64,000 nucleotides of DNA from Aurantiacibacter sp. D1-12 (GCF_028858515.1 NZ_JAPJZJ010000002.1:1-64000), one strand, 5' to 3'. Shown: positions 44,625 through 54,190, counted from the stretch's first letter. Notes: generated from the sequence alone by a model not told the origin. Made by a program: numbers and translations.

Positions 44625-46085
44625 TCAGCCTTTCTTCGCGGCAAAGTGATCGACCACGCACGAAAGCCCCACGGAATTGGAGCCTTTCACCAACACAGCG
44701 TCACCGCCGGTCAGGCCGAATTCCTGTAGCGCCGCGATAGCTTCGCCCGCGTTTTCGCAATGGGCAAAGGCGAAGGGATTGCCAAGCGTATCGCGGGGCA
44801 GTTTCCCCATCTCGCGCGCGAGGGCGGTCATCTCGGTGCCGACCAGCACCGCATAGTCGATATTCGCTTCGGCAATCGGGCCAGCGAGCTGGGCGTGGAA
44901 CTTCGGCGCGAAGTCACCCAGCTCCTTCATGCTTCCGAGCACGGCAATGCGGCGCGTCGCGGGTGTCTGGCCAAGCTGGGCAAGCGTGGCGCGCATGCTG
45001 GCGGGGTTGGCATTGTAGCTCTCGTCAATCACCAGCGCATGGCCGCCCGGAACCGAAGCGCGCAGGCGAGCACCGCGGCCTTTGAGGCCGCCCATCTCTG
45101 CCAATGCGAGACCCGCCGCACCCAAATCACCTCCGGCGGCATATGCGGCGGCCATCACGCAGAGCGCGTTATCGATCCAGTGTTCGCCCGGCTCTGCTAC
45201 TGTGAAGCACAAACGCACATCACCCTGCGCAGCGGTAACAAGCGCGCCGCCTGTAGCGCTATCGGGCACGGCATCGAGCAGGCGCATGTCAGCATGGGCC
45301 GCGCGTCCGAAGGACACGACATTGGCGCCCTGAGCCTCCGCTGCGCTGCGCAGTTGTTCGAAATGCGGGCTGTCGGCAGGAATGACGGCAGTGCCGCCCT
45401 CTACCAGCCCTTCAAAAATCTCCGCCTTGGCATCGGCAATCGCTTCCATGCTGCCGAGGTTTTCGATGTGCGCCGGAGCAATGGTGGTGATCACGGCGAC
45501 ATGCGGACGGACCTGCGCGGTGAGACCGCGGATTTCGTCCGCGTGGTTCATGCCCATTTCGAACACGCCGAACTGGCTGCGCGCGGGCATGCGCGACAAG
45601 CTAAGCGGCACGCCGACATGGTTGTTGTAGCTTCGGACCGAACGATGCGCCGCACCGCGGCTGGTGCGTTCGAGCGCGGTGAAGATCGCTTCCTTGACGC
45701 CCGTCTTGCCGACCGACCCGGTAACGCCGATCACCTTCGCCTGAGCCCGTACGCGCGCAGCAGCGGCAAGCGCGTGGAGAGCTGCGGTGGTATCTTCCAC
45801 CAGCACATGCGGATAGTCGACCGCGCGATCGACAATCGCTGCCGCCGCGCCGTTCTTGAACGCCGCTTCGAGGAAGCGGTGGCCGTCCATCGCCTCACCC
45901 TTCAGCGCGACGAAGAGGTCTCCGGTCTGCACATCACGGCTGTCCATTTCGACGCCGCTAACCTGAAATTCACCATAAGCAGTCCCGCCTGTAGCGGTCG
46001 CGATTTCGGCAGCAGACCACAGGGCAAGCGGCGCGGCATCGCTTTTGGCGCGCGGCCAGCGGATGACCTTGGCGAGCGCGCTCAT
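44625..46085 (-). CDS. murF: UDP-MurNAc-tripeptide--D-Ala-D-Ala ligase
   Basis: The start at 46085 overlaps the murE stop (ATGA), giving 486 residues. The Mur ligase order is present: SGVEMDSRDVQTGDLFVALK near residues 33-52 in the N-domain, the P-loop GVTGSVGKTGVKEAIF, the NNHVGVPLSLSRMPA strip, and the C-domain DESYNANPASMRATLAQL. It joins the D-Ala-D-Ala made by Ddl to UDP-MurNAc-tripeptide, completing the pentapeptide. The gene fits the cluster order murE-murF-mraY. Confidence 0.95.
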   Translation of the reverse strand: MSALAKVIRWPRAKSDAAPLALWSAAEIATATGGTAYGEFQVSGVEMDSRDVQTGDLFVALKGEAMDGHRFLEAAFKNGAAAAIVDRAVDYPHVLVEDTTAALHALAAAARVRAQAKVIGVTGSVGKTGVKEAIFTALERTSRGAAHRSVRSYNNHVGVPLSLSRMPARSQFGVFEMGMNHADEIRGLTAQVRPHVAVITTIAPAHIENLGSMEAIADAKAEIFEGLVEGGTAVIPADSPHFEQLRSAAEAQGANVVSFGRAAHADMRLLDAVPDSATGGALVTAAQGDVRLCFTVAEPGEHWIDNALCVMAAAYAAGGDLGAAGLALAEMGGLKGRGARLRASVPGGHALVIDESYNANPASMRATLAQLGQTPATRRIAVLGSMKELGDFAPKFHAQLAGPIAEANIDYAVLVGTEMTALAREMGKLPRDTLGNPFAFAHCENAGEAIAALQEFGLTGGDAVLVKGSNSVGLSCVVDHFAAKKG

Positions 46086-47554
46086 GCTACGCCTCCGGCA
46101 GCCAGCTCGGCGGCACATTCACGCGCGACTGTTACGTCGTCGAACGGCAAAACCCGCATATTCTCTCCCGACCCGATGATCTGTCCCTGTTCGTGACCCT
46201 TGCCGGCCACCAGCACGATGTCGTCTTTTCCCGCGTCCGCGATGGCGGCAACAATGGCTTCACGCCTGCCACCGACCTCGCGGGCACCCGTAGCTCCAGC
46301 CATAACTTCAGCGCGGATCGCAGCGGGATCTTCCCCGCGCGGATTGTCGTCTGTCACGATGACCATGTCCGAGCCCTCAATCGCGGCCGCCCCCATCGGT
46401 GCACGCTTACCCTTGTCGCGGTCCCCGCCCGCGCCAAACACGGTGATGAGGCGACCCGTCACGTGCGGACGCAAAGCCGCGATGGCGGCGCTGAGTGCAT
46501 CGGGTGTGTGAGCGTAATCGATATAGACCGGTGCCCCGCTCTGACTGATCACCGCGCGCTCCAACCGGCCGCGCACCGGCTGCAACCGCGCCACGGCGTC
46601 AAACACCTGCGGTGCCGAACTGCCAGTGACGAGCGCAAGCCCCGCTGCCGTCAGTGCATTGGCGACCTGATAGGCACCGATCAGCGGCAAGCGGAAGCTG
46701 CGCGCTTCGCCTCCATGCTCCAGCGTCAACTCTTGCCCCAGCTGCGTGGCCTCGCGCGATGTAAGGCGGATATCCGCGCCTTTCTCGCCAATCGTGAAGA
46801 CGGTCAAGCCGCGCTCTTTCGCAACAGCAACCGCGCAGTCCGACCATTCATCGTCTGCCCAGATGACCGCTGCACCATCGGCATCGACCACTTCGGCAAA
46901 CAGCCGCATCTTGGCCGCGAAGTAGTCCTCCATATCCTTGTGATAATCGAGATGATCGCGGCTGAGATTGGTGAAGGCGCCCGCTCTCACGGGCAGGCCT
47001 TCGTTGCGATACTGGCTGAGACCGTGGCTGCTCGCTTCGTAGGCGACATGCGTCACCCCTTCGCGTGCTAGGCCTGTATTGTTGGCGAGGAAGGTGACGA
47101 TATCCGGCGTGGTGAGGCCGGTCGAAACGCTTTCGTCCGGCGTGGTCACGCCAAGCGTGCCGATGCTGGCTGCGCGTTCACCGCACATGCGCCAGATCTG
47201 GCGGGTCATCTCGACGCAGGAGGTCTTTCCGTTCGTGCCCGTCACCGCGACCACAGTCTCGGGCGTAGGGCGGAAATAGAGTGCAGCGAGTTCAGCGAAA
47301 AGCTTGCGCGGAGTGTCGCTGGCAATGTGCAGCGCGCCTTCGACCTTGGCTTCGGACCGCGCAACGACGGCAATCGCGCCGCCCGCAATCGCAGCGGGGA
47401 TGAAGTCCTCCCCATTGACCGAATAGCCCTGGAACGCGCCGAACACGTTTCCGGGAGCCACCTTGCGGTTATCAATGGCAAAGCCGGTGATGGCTGCATC
47501 ACCGGCTTCGTTGATTTCCATGCCTGCTGCTGCGGCAAGGTCGGCCAGACGCAT
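46082..47554 (-). CDS. murE: UDP-MurNAc-L-Ala-D-Glu--meso-diaminopimelate ligase
   Basis: The start at 47554 shares its A with the ftsI stop (TGATG), giving 490 residues. The N-domain has GFAIDNRKVAPGNVFGAFQG, the P-loop VTGTNGKTSCVEMTRQIW, and NLSRDHLDYHKDMEDYF. The C-terminal DDNPRGEDPAAIR carries the DNPR motif that selects meso-diaminopimelate over lysine. It adds the third residue of the stem peptide. This predicts a Gram-negative type meso-DAP peptidoglycan. Confidence 0.96.
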   Translation of the reverse strand: MRLADLAAAAGMEINEAGDAAITGFAIDNRKVAPGNVFGAFQGYSVNGEDFIPAAIAGGAIAVVARSEAKVEGALHIASDTPRKLFAELAALYFRPTPETVVAVTGTNGKTSCVEMTRQIWRMCGERAASIGTLGVTTPDESVSTGLTTPDIVTFLANNTGLAREGVTHVAYEASSHGLSQYRNEGLPVRAGAFTNLSRDHLDYHKDMEDYFAAKMRLFAEVVDADGAAVIWADDEWSDCAVAVAKERGLTVFTIGEKGADIRLTSREATQLGQELTLEHGGEARSFRLPLIGAYQVANALTAAGLALVTGSSAPQVFDAVARLQPVRGRLERAVISQSGAPVYIDYAHTPDALSAAIAALRPHVTGRLITVFGAGGDRDKGKRAPMGAAAIEGSDMVIVTDDNPRGEDPAAIRAEVMAGATGAREVGGRREAIVAAIADAGKDDIVLVAGKGHEQGQIIGSGENMRVLPFDDVTVARECAAELAAGGVA

Positions 47555-49323
47555 CAGTCGAGCCCTCCCACCAACGGTTCCAGATCGGTCAGGTCGATAT
47601 CGCGGTCGGCATCGGGGTAGATGCCCAGTTGCGGACCGATGCGCGGGACGAGGCGACCCACGATCGGGGCAGCATTCCACGCGGCCGTACGCTGGAAGGA
47701 GCTGGCGACAGTTCCCTGCGGCTCGTCGAGCATGGTGATGATCACATATCGCGGACGGTCCATCGGGAAGGCCGCAGCGAAGGTCGAGACAAGCGAAGTC
47801 CGGCGATAGCCGCCTGCGCCGCCCGGCTTTTCGGCACTGCCTGTCTTGCCGCCCACGCGGAAACCCGGCGCATCGGCGCTGCGGCCTGTGCCGTAGACCG
47901 AGATCATGCGCAGCAGCTGGTTCATCCGCGCGCTGGTGCTGGCCTTGAACACGCGGCGACCGCGCGGCGCTTCGCCGGGTGCCAGCCGCTGTAGTGTTGC
48001 CGGACGCCAGATCCCGCCGTTGACCATTGCGGCATAGGCGCTCGCCAGATGCAGCGGCGTCACCGCAAGACTGTGCCCGAAGCCGACATAGGCTGCCTTG
48101 GAATCGTTCCAGTTATCGTTGACACCCAGCGGAGCACCGCGAGCATAGAGCTCGATATAGGGCGCTTCCAGCATGCCAAGCTGGTCAAGATATTCGCGCA
48201 TCCGTTCCCCACCAACTTCCTGCCCGATCTGGACAGATGTGATGTTGGACGAATGGATCAGCGTTTGCGGAACATTGAGGTGATTGCCGATAAAGTGGCT
48301 GTCACGCACCGGATTGCCGCCGATAATGACCGGGCGCGAGGCCTGCCATGTACGGCGCAGATCGGTCACGACACCGGCATCGATAGCCATCGCCACGGTC
48401 AACGGCTTGAAGGTGGAGCCGAGCTCGTAAACCTGGTTGGTCACGCGGTTAAAGGCGCGCGGCATTTCGCCGGCATCGATGCGCTCCTGCGGCAGCACCA
48501 CGTCTTCGGTTTCCACCGCATTGGGATTGTATTCCGGCAGAGAAGCAAGCGCGAGGACTTCGCCCGTATCGACGTCGAGCACGATGCCTGCCGCGCCCAG
48601 CGCGTTCACCGCCAGCATGCCGCTGCGCAGTTCATCCTCAAGCGCACCCTGCACACGCATATCGATACTGAGAGCAACCGGCTCGTTGCGAGAAGCCGGA
48701 TCGTTCAGGCGATCATTGAGCACTTCTTCCATGCCTGTGCGGCCGTTGCCGTCCGCACCGACATAGCCGAGCACGTGCGCAGCCATCGCACCATGCGGAT
48801 AGTGGCGATCCTCCTCGCGCGGCAGCTGCAGCGCGAGCTCGCCCAGCGCGCGGACACGGTTGGCATCTTCGGGCAGGATGCGGCGGCGAAGGTAGCCGGG
48901 TCGACCCTCCGCCAGCTGATCGGTCAGCTCATAGACGTCCAGATCGGGGAAAATTGCGTGAAGTTCGCGCGCAACTTCGGCGGGCGAAGCCACCAGCGGC
49001 GGGCCACCATCACCGCCTTCGTCCATCGCGGCGGGATTGAACCACAGCGCGTATGCCGGGAACGCCCGCGCCAGCGGAACGCCGTTGCGATCGGTGATTT
49101 CGCCGCGTGGTGGCAGCAATTGCTCGGCCATACTGGCGCGCGAGGGGCCGGGTTGGGCCACGCCAATATAGGTAATCTTGAGCAAGGCGACTGCCGCAAC
49201 CGCCACAAACACGCCAAGGACGAGCAGCAGCCGCAGCCGCGCAATCAGCAGCGACCGGCGCCTGTGGTCTGTCAGGCCGGGTTGCCCTGCGATAATCGTG
49301 CGCGGAGCAGCGAAAGTGGTCAC
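47554..49323 (-). CDS. ftsI: Septal penicillin-binding protein FtsI
   Basis: The product is 589 residues. One membrane helix lies near residues 27-49 (LIARLRLLLVLGVFVAVAA), the pedestal domain begins LLPPRGEITDRNGVPLA, and the transpeptidase domain has ELGSTFKPLTVAMAI (SxxK), SNITS-type HSSNITSVQIG (SxN) and VGGKTGSAEKPGG (KTG). It crosslinks septal peptidoglycan with FtsW. Its start overlaps the ftsL-like gene (ATGA). Penicillins target the Ser of the STFK motif. Confidence 0.96.
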   Translation of the reverse strand: MTTFAAPRTIIAGQPGLTDHRRRSLLIARLRLLLVLGVFVAVAAVALLKITYIGVAQPGPSRASMAEQLLPPRGEITDRNGVPLARAFPAYALWFNPAAMDEGGDGGPPLVASPAEVARELHAIFPDLDVYELTDQLAEGRPGYLRRRILPEDANRVRALGELALQLPREEDRHYPHGAMAAHVLGYVGADGNGRTGMEEVLNDRLNDPASRNEPVALSIDMRVQGALEDELRSGMLAVNALGAAGIVLDVDTGEVLALASLPEYNPNAVETEDVVLPQERIDAGEMPRAFNRVTNQVYELGSTFKPLTVAMAIDAGVVTDLRRTWQASRPVIIGGNPVRDSHFIGNHLNVPQTLIHSSNITSVQIGQEVGGERMREYLDQLGMLEAPYIELYARGAPLGVNDNWNDSKAAYVGFGHSLAVTPLHLASAYAAMVNGGIWRPATLQRLAPGEAPRGRRVFKASTSARMNQLLRMISVYGTGRSADAPGFRVGGKTGSAEKPGGAGGYRRTSLVSTFAAAFPMDRPRYVIITMLDEPQGTVASSFQRTAAWNAAPIVGRLVPRIGPQLGIYPDADRDIDLTDLEPLVGGLD

Positions 49324-49844
49324 CGGATCGTCGCCTCCGCTACAACGCCGTTCACACCGGCAATCGGCGCGCGGATCGGCCCCGGCGCGATGGTGACAGC
49401 AAGGCGGCCGTCATCACCCGGCTCTTCTTCAAGCAGGTTTGCCTCTATGCGGCGACCGGTCAGCGGAGACACCAGCTGCGGGAAATCGGGCACGTCCTCG
49501 GCAGAGCGCATGCCGGCAAGGCGGATGGGCGGCGGCGCACCCTCCATCGGCGGAGCGCCATAGGATGCGAGCATGCGCGGGCTATCGATAAACTGGTCCG
49601 CCTTGGGAGCGGCAAAACCAAAGTCCACGCGGTTCCACGCGGCGAGTTGCACCTGATTGGCGCGGGTAATAACTTCGGTTTCGAGCAGCAGCTTCTGTTC
49701 TTCAAGATAGACGATGCGCTGCTCCGCGCGCACCACATCGGCATGCACAGACGTCACCTTCAGGTGCAGCAGGATGTAGAGGATGATGCAGATGCCCAGC
49801 GCCGCGAGCCAGCCCATCCGGCGAATGCGATAGGTGGTGCTCAT
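49320..49844 (-). CDS. ftsL: FtsL-like division protein
   Basis: The product is 174 residues. The place between rsmH and ftsI is the ftsL position. The pattern also fits: a short N-terminus, one membrane helix ([19 protein letters not shown], residues 12-30), then a leucine-containing coiled coil ([21 protein letters not shown]). A longer C-terminal tail than in E. coli FtsL (121 residues) is present. FtsL with FtsB and FtsQ activates FtsWI. Sequence similarity is low in this family, so the assignment rests on position and topology. Confidence 0.82.
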   Translation of the reverse strand: MSTTYRIRRMGWLAALGICIILYILLHLKVTSVHADVVRAEQRIVYLEEQKLLLETEVITRANQVQLAAWNRVDFGFAAPKADQFIDSPRMLASYGAPPMEGAPPPIRLAGMRSAEDVPDFPQLVSPLTGRRIEANLLEEEPGDDGRLAVTIAPGPIRAPIAGVNGVVAEATIR

Positions 49845-50791
49845 GCTGCATACTCCTGTGCTGGTGCGGCAGTGCGGGTGGCTCCGCGCAGGGTGGAAGA
49901 CCGCGCGCGCGGGTTGCGATCGATTTCGGCGGCGGACGGACGAATGGCCTTGGTCAGTTGCCCGAAGCGCGGGAGGGGTACGTTTCGCGCTTCGGGCATG
50001 TGACGCGAGCCGCGGGGGTTCATATTCGCGGCATCGCGGAAGAAACTCTTCACGATACGGTCTTCAAGGCTGTGGAAGCTGACAACGGCCAGCCGGCCAC
50101 CTTTACGCAGCAATGCTTCAGCTGCGGACAGGCCCTGCTCGAGCTCGTCCAGCTCTCCATTCACATGGATACGGATCGCCTGAAAGCTGCGGGTCGCGGG
50201 GTCTTTCTTGTCACCCGGGCGATGACCCAGGGCCTTGCGCACAACAGTGGCCAATTCACCCGTCGTCGAGAGCGGACGTGCCGCAACAATGGCACGCGCA
50301 ACGCGGCGCGACTGCCGCTCTTCGCCGAAGCGGTAGAGCACGTCGGCAATGTCTTTCTCGTCCGCACCATTGACGAAGTCGGCGGCGTTGGGACCGGACT
50401 GGCTCATCGTCATGTCGAGCGGGCCGTCGGCACTGAAAGCAAAGCCGCGTTCGGCCTGATCAAGCTGCATAGAGGAAACGCCGATATCCATCGCAATGCC
50501 ATCGACCTGCGCGATGCCGGCCTCTGTCATGCTCAGGGCCATTTCGGAAAAGCGGCGCGGGTGGAGGACGAGGCGCGGCGCTTCGCCCTGCGCCTCTTCC
50601 CATTTCTGGCCAGCAGCGATGGCATCGGGGTCGCGGTCGAAAGCGTGCACGGTCGCGCCGCGCTCCAGAATGGCGCGGGTGTAGCCGCCTGCCCCGAACG
50701 TCGCGTCGATGATGACATCGCCCGGCTGCGGGTTCAGCACCTCGATCACTTCGTCGAGCAGGACAGGAATATGTGGTGCAGACGTGCTCAT
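49841..50791 (-). CDS. rsmH: 16S rRNA (cytosine-1402-N4)-methyltransferase
   Basis: The start at 50791 overlaps the mraZ stop (ATGA), giving 316 residues. The methyltransferase motif I is [17 protein letters not shown], with [13 protein letters not shown] before it and [10 protein letters not shown] after it. [22 protein letters not shown] and the end [15 protein letters not shown] are family marks. It methylates C1402 of 16S rRNA at the P site. It is the second gene of the cluster, the usual place. Confidence 0.96.
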   Translation of the reverse strand: MSTSAPHIPVLLDEVIEVLNPQPGDVIIDATFGAGGYTRAILERGATVHAFDRDPDAIAAGQKWEEAQGEAPRLVLHPRRFSEMALSMTEAGIAQVDGIAMDIGVSSMQLDQAERGFAFSADGPLDMTMSQSGPNAADFVNGADEKDIADVLYRFGEERQSRRVARAIVAARPLSTTGELATVVRKALGHRPGDKKDPATRSFQAIRIHVNGELDELEQGLSAAEALLRKGGRLAVVSFHSLEDRIVKSFFRDAANMNPRGSRHMPEARNVPLPRFGQLTKAIRPSAAEIDRNPRARSSTLRGATRTAAPAQEYAA

Positions 50792-51297
50792 TTCCGCGCC
50801 GCCTTTGCCGCAGCCTTGGTGCGCGCTTCTTCGGCTTCGGCAAGGCACAGCTCGTACTGGTCTTCCCAGTCTTCACCCGCGCCCTTCAGAGCATCGAGGT
50901 CCCACAGGGTAATGAAGTTGCCGCCGCCGAGGAAACAGATGTTGTCGCTGATGCCGCCAACCTTGCAGAATTTTGGCGGCAGCGTGAAGCGGCCGCTCTT
51001 GTCGTAGGGGACTTCGGTGAAGACCCACATCTTGGTGGAACGCACAGTGCGGTTGTAATCGAGATTGCGGCGCACCGCGTTCTCTTCTTCCTTGTCGAGG
51101 ATATCCTCGAACATGTCGGTGCGGGAGAGACCGAAGACGCGCAGGCAGGGGAAGTCAGGATCCTTGGCGACGCACAGCGTGCCCTCGTCACCGAGTTCGG
51201 CAAAGACCTTGCGAAACAGCGGAGGCAGGACGAAGCGATCCTTTTCGCCGCGAAGCGAAAAGCCCTGTCCTCTGTATCCTGTTGGCCGCTGTGCCAC
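50788..51297 (-). CDS. mraZ: MraZ transcriptional regulator
   Basis: The product is 169 residues from GTG 51297. Two SpoVT/AbrB-like halves occur: [14 protein letters not shown] at the start and [14 protein letters not shown] in the second half, with [11 protein letters not shown] and GGNFITLWD ends. MraZ binds repeats upstream of its own operon and represses it. The C-terminus is a charged helix of about 35 residues. A GTG with a GGGAC upstream gives [18 protein letters not shown]; an ATG at 51363 would add 22 residues that look unlike the family. The operator-like array lies 129-178 bp upstream of the GTG. Confidence 0.92.
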   Translation of the reverse strand: MAQRPTGYRGQGFSLRGEKDRFVLPPLFRKVFAELGDEGTLCVAKDPDFPCLRVFGLSRTDMFEDILDKEEENAVRRNLDYNRTVRSTKMWVFTEVPYDKSGRFTLPPKFCKVGGISDNICFLGGGNFITLWDLDALKGAGEDWEDQYELCLAEAEEARTKAAAKAARK

Positions 51298-51425
51298 GTC
51301 CCAAAACCCCGGTTCTTGTTCCCCGCAGACAAACCTTCCCCGCACCAGGCCGCGCACGAGCACGACCCAGCGACCTCCACAAGAGGCACATCACGGGCTT
51401 GTTGTCCGATAGAATCACGGAATAA

Positions 51426-51475
51426 CGCGGGTTAGCGCGGGATGGAAGGGGAAATTACGGGAAATTGTGGGAGAA
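51426..51475. promoter_or_regulatory. Candidate MraZ-box array (five 10-bp repeats)
   Basis: Five consecutive decamers on the plus strand carry GGG at positions 4-6: cgcgggttag, cgcgggatgg, aaggggaaat, tacgggaaat and tgtgggagaa. E. coli MraZ binds TGGGN repeats spaced so that each is one helical turn from the next, and this array has exactly a 10-bp period. A sixth weaker unit (cacggaataa) precedes it. The array is upstream of mraZ and reads on the strand opposite to the gene. The repeats are seen directly; the role is inferred. Confidence 0.7.
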
Positions 51476-51507
51476 GAGTGTAACTAACTGATTTTATTGA
51501 CTCAGAT

Positions 51508-52353
51508 TCACTCCTCAGAAGGGGGCTGAACACCCCCATTTGCCGCAATTTCACGTGATATCCCGCGATTCACGAGCGAATCCGCTCTTGTTACGGGCTG
51601 TTCTCCCGCATTATCCCCGAATTCGGGAAAAGCCTGCACAAGCAGCGCCTGCAGAGCCTCCTCTGCGCCGGGATAGGGGCCGGCGAGATCGGTCAGTGCG
51701 GCATCCGCCACGACAAGAACCTCGCCCGCGCCAAACTTGCATTGCGCGATAACATTGTCGGCGTGGAAGAGGCAGCCGGTCGCACCTTCTCTAGCAACAA
51801 TGCGCCCGCGCATGTTCACCGGCACGCCTGTTCCGATAAATTCAACCGTGGTCAGGCCTTCGCCCTGCAACTCGTCGAATTGCAGCTCCAACCCCCAGTG
51901 CGCGAGGATCGGAGACAGCAGCGCCACGTCCTGCGGGCGGCGACGGTCGCCAATGCCAAAGCGGCTTTCACCCGTCATCATCGGATCGGCGAACAATAGC
52001 AGGCGCCCTCCCCCGCGCACCCAGGCATCGAGGGCGACGTTCTCCTCACCCGTCAGCCCGCGCGGCTGCGCCATCAGCAACATATCGAACGGAGCGAGCG
52101 CTTCGGCACCGAGATAGTCGAGCGGAACCGGCCGCGCCTCGGTTTCAATAAGGAATCGCGCCCAATGCAGTTGCGCTTCGCCGCGCAAGAGCTCTCCCAT
52201 GTCCGCAGCTTCACCCCAATAGATCGGGACTGTACCCATCAAGGCAATCGGCGGCTTGTCACCGGGAGGACCCAGATCAGGATACTCCTGCGCGAATGCC
52301 GGCTCGGCCAATAAGACCGACAGAGCAGCAAGACCTTTACTGAAGCTGCGCAT
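51508..52353 (-). CDS. Exported protein with GldG/DUF4350-like features
   Basis: The ATG at 52353 gives 281 residues with the signal MRSFSKGLAALSVLLAEPAFA. The body has a Rossmann-like region (LLMAQPRGLTGEENVALDAWV, RGGGRLLLFADPMM) of the kind seen in GldG/DUF4350 proteins of ABC-type auxiliary systems. A cysteine pair is present (GCLFHADNVIAQCKFG). It overlaps the 121-residue membrane gene by 17 bp and lies just upstream of the dcw cluster, but on the same strand it would end 32 bp before the mraZ regulatory array. Role unknown. Confidence 0.6.
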   Translation of the reverse strand: MRSFSKGLAALSVLLAEPAFAQEYPDLGPPGDKPPIALMGTVPIYWGEAADMGELLRGEAQLHWARFLIETEARPVPLDYLGAEALAPFDMLLMAQPRGLTGEENVALDAWVRGGGRLLLFADPMMTGESRFGIGDRRRPQDVALLSPILAHWGLELQFDELQGEGLTTVEFIGTGVPVNMRGRIVAREGATGCLFHADNVIAQCKFGAGEVLVVADAALTDLAGPYPGAEEALQALLVQAFPEFGDNAGEQPVTRADSLVNRGISREIAANGGVQPPSEE

Positions 52354-52702
52354 TGGCCGGTGGCAGATCTTCGGTCGGTTCGGGTTCAGGCGAAGACGTG
52401 TTTTCATCCACCTGTTCGGCCGGAACCTCCGGCACCACGCCTACATCCGAAAGCGGGTCGCGTGGAGTAGCGGTCTCGGTCGGCTCAACCGTTGGCGCAG
52501 CATCGGGAACCGTCATATCCTCGGCAAGCTGCGCGCGCGTGATCACAATGTCGGCAAGGCCGATCATTAGAACGACCGCGACGATGCCCGCCAGCCCGAT
52601 CTGCAACCGCTGCACCCGCTCTGCACGCGAACCGCCCAGCGGGATCGACGGCGCAGCCTCGGCGTCCCGGTTCTTCTGAAATGCGCGCGGATCAACAGCC
52701 AT
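52337..52702 (-). CDS. Single-helix membrane protein with acidic Pro-rich tail
   Basis: The product is 121 residues. The charged N-terminus (AVDPRAFQKNRDAEAAP) precedes one membrane helix near residues 33-51 (IGLAGIVAVVLMIGLADIV). A periplasmic tail rich in Pro, Glu and Thr follows (TVEPTETATPRDP, SSPEPEPTEDLPP). It overlaps the next gene, so they form a pair. It lies 18 bp after cysK. No family name is known to me. The tail suggests a flexible spacer that presents something in the periplasm. Confidence 0.6.
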   Translation of the reverse strand: MAVDPRAFQKNRDAEAAPSIPLGGSRAERVQRLQIGLAGIVAVVLMIGLADIVITRAQLAEDMTVPDAAPTVEPTETATPRDPLSDVGVVPEVPAEQVDENTSSPEPEPTEDLPPANAQLQ

Positions 52703-52720
52703 ACGGGCGATTCTAGCGGC

Positions 52721-53734
52721 TTAAGATGAACCTAGCCAGTCGAAAACGGGCAGATCCTTGGAACGCAGCCATTCGGCATTGTAGAGCGTTGAAAGATAGC
52801 GAAATCCGGTATCGCACAGGATGGTAGCAACGCGCGGATTCTCGCGGCCGTCCGCCACCAATTGACGACCGAGCGCAATTGCCCCTGCCACATTGATGCC
52901 ACTGGAAAGGCCAAGACACAGCCCCTCTTCGCGCAGCAGCCTTGCGACCCATTCCAGTCCTTCTTCGTCGGAAATGCGGAACTGCGTGTCGATCGGCGCC
53001 TGTTCAAGATTGGCAGTGATGCGCCCCTGCCCGATGCCCTCTGCCACCGAATTGCCTTCCGACCTCAGCTCGCCCTCAGCAAAATAGCTGTAGAGTGCCG
53101 CGCCGTGCGGATCGGTCAGCGCAATGCGGACATTCTCGTCCTTTTCTTTGAGCCCCATGCCGACACCCGCCAGCGTACCGCCCGTGCCCACAGCGCAGGT
53201 GAAGCCATCAACGCGGCCTTCCAGCTGGTCCCAAATTTCAGCGGCGGTGCCCTCAATATGCGCGCGGCGGTTGGCGACATTATCGAACTGGTTGGCCCAG
53301 ATCGCATTGTCCATATCCTCTGCAATACGGCGGCTGGTATGGACGAAGTGGTTTGGGTCGGCGAACTTAGTCGGTGGAACCGTCACCAGCTCCGCGCCCA
53401 GCGCGCGCAGCGTATCCATCTTCTCGCGCGACTGGTTGTCCGGCATGACGATGATCGTCTTGTAGCCAAGCGCATTGGCGACCAGCGCGATACCGATGCC
53501 GGTATTGCCGGCGGTCCCTTCGACAACCGTCCCGCCGGGCTTCAGCTCGCCCCGTGCCTCTGCATCACGGATGATACCGAGCGCCGCGCGATCCTTCACC
53601 GAAGCGCCGGGATTGGCGAATTCGCACTTGCCATAAATCTCGCATCCGGCGGCCTCGCTCGGGCCGGAAAGCAGGACGAGCGGCGTATTGCCGATGAGAT
53701 CAAGAGTGTCGGTACGAACGGGTGCTATTGTCAT
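52721..53734 (-). CDS. cysK: Cysteine synthase
   Basis: The ATG at 53734 gives 337 residues, and the leading 12 codons of a longer frame lack a ribosome site. The PLP lysine is in NPGASVKDRAALG, with the family motifs TAGNTGIGIALVANALGY and AVGTGGTLAGVGMGLKE. It makes cysteine from O-acetylserine and sulfide, so it takes up the sulfide from the cysI operon. It is transcribed upstream of the two exported proteins. A longer than average C-terminal half is present, yet all the CysK core motifs are in place. Confidence 0.9.
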   Translation of the reverse strand: MTIAPVRTDTLDLIGNTPLVLLSGPSEAAGCEIYGKCEFANPGASVKDRAALGIIRDAEARGELKPGGTVVEGTAGNTGIGIALVANALGYKTIIVMPDNQSREKMDTLRALGAELVTVPPTKFADPNHFVHTSRRIAEDMDNAIWANQFDNVANRRAHIEGTAAEIWDQLEGRVDGFTCAVGTGGTLAGVGMGLKEKDENVRIALTDPHGAALYSYFAEGELRSEGNSVAEGIGQGRITANLEQAPIDTQFRISDEEGLEWVARLLREEGLCLGLSSGINVAGAIALGRQLVADGRENPRVATILCDTGFRYLSTLYNAEWLRSKDLPVFDWLGSS

Positions 53735-53797
53735 GCCGGAAGAGGTAGGCCTCGCGCCGCATTTGCGCAACGCGATAGGTTCTGGGCCCCGCTAAAC

Positions 53798-54115
53798 CTA
53801 ATCTTCTTCGGCAATGGTGACCTTCATGCCATCCAACTCACTCGTGAGCGGGATCTGGCACGAGAGGCGCGAATTCTCATCGCGGTGATCGCTGGAATCG
53901 AGAAGGTCATCCTCGTCCACGTCCAGCGCCGGAAGCTTGTCCTTGAACGCCGGATCGACATGCACATGGCACGTCGCGCAGGAACAGCAGCCGCCGCACA
54001 GAGCCAGCAGCTCGTCAAAGCCGTTATCGCGGATCGCTTCCATCACGGTCAGGCCGTCTTCGACCTCGATAGTGGTCTCTTCACCTGCACGGTTGACGAC
54101 AGTAAGCTTGGGCAT
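53798..54115 (-). CDS. 2Fe-2S ferredoxin
   Basis: The product is 105 residues. The plant/adrenodoxin-type layout has [15 protein letters not shown] and the later RLSCQIPL; the cluster ligands are four cysteines in the C-x5-C-x2-C-xn-C pattern. An extra cysteine (GGCC) is present. The acidic patch ([12 protein letters not shown]) is typical of adrenodoxin-like proteins that pass electrons to P450s or aid cluster assembly. It is the first gene upstream of cysK on the strand, 63 bp away, and may donate electrons to an unknown partner. Confidence 0.9.
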   Translation of the reverse strand: MPKLTVVNRAGEETTIEVEDGLTVMEAIRDNGFDELLALCGGCCSCATCHVHVDPAFKDKLPALDVDEDDLLDSSDHRDENSRLSCQIPLTSELDGMKVTIAEED

Positions 54116-54190
54116 GGACTTGCAATTCCTCTTGTTTGAAGCGAGGCGGAGCTAGGCAATCATGCCGGTATTGGCAAGGATGGACGAACA

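Noticed and set aside
44760-46196. 478-codon plus-strand frame
   Set aside because: It is antisense to murF and the end of murE, which have complete ligase motifs.
52862-54139. 425-codon plus-strand frame
   Set aside because: It is antisense to cysK and the ferredoxin gene, both with cofactor-binding motifs in place.
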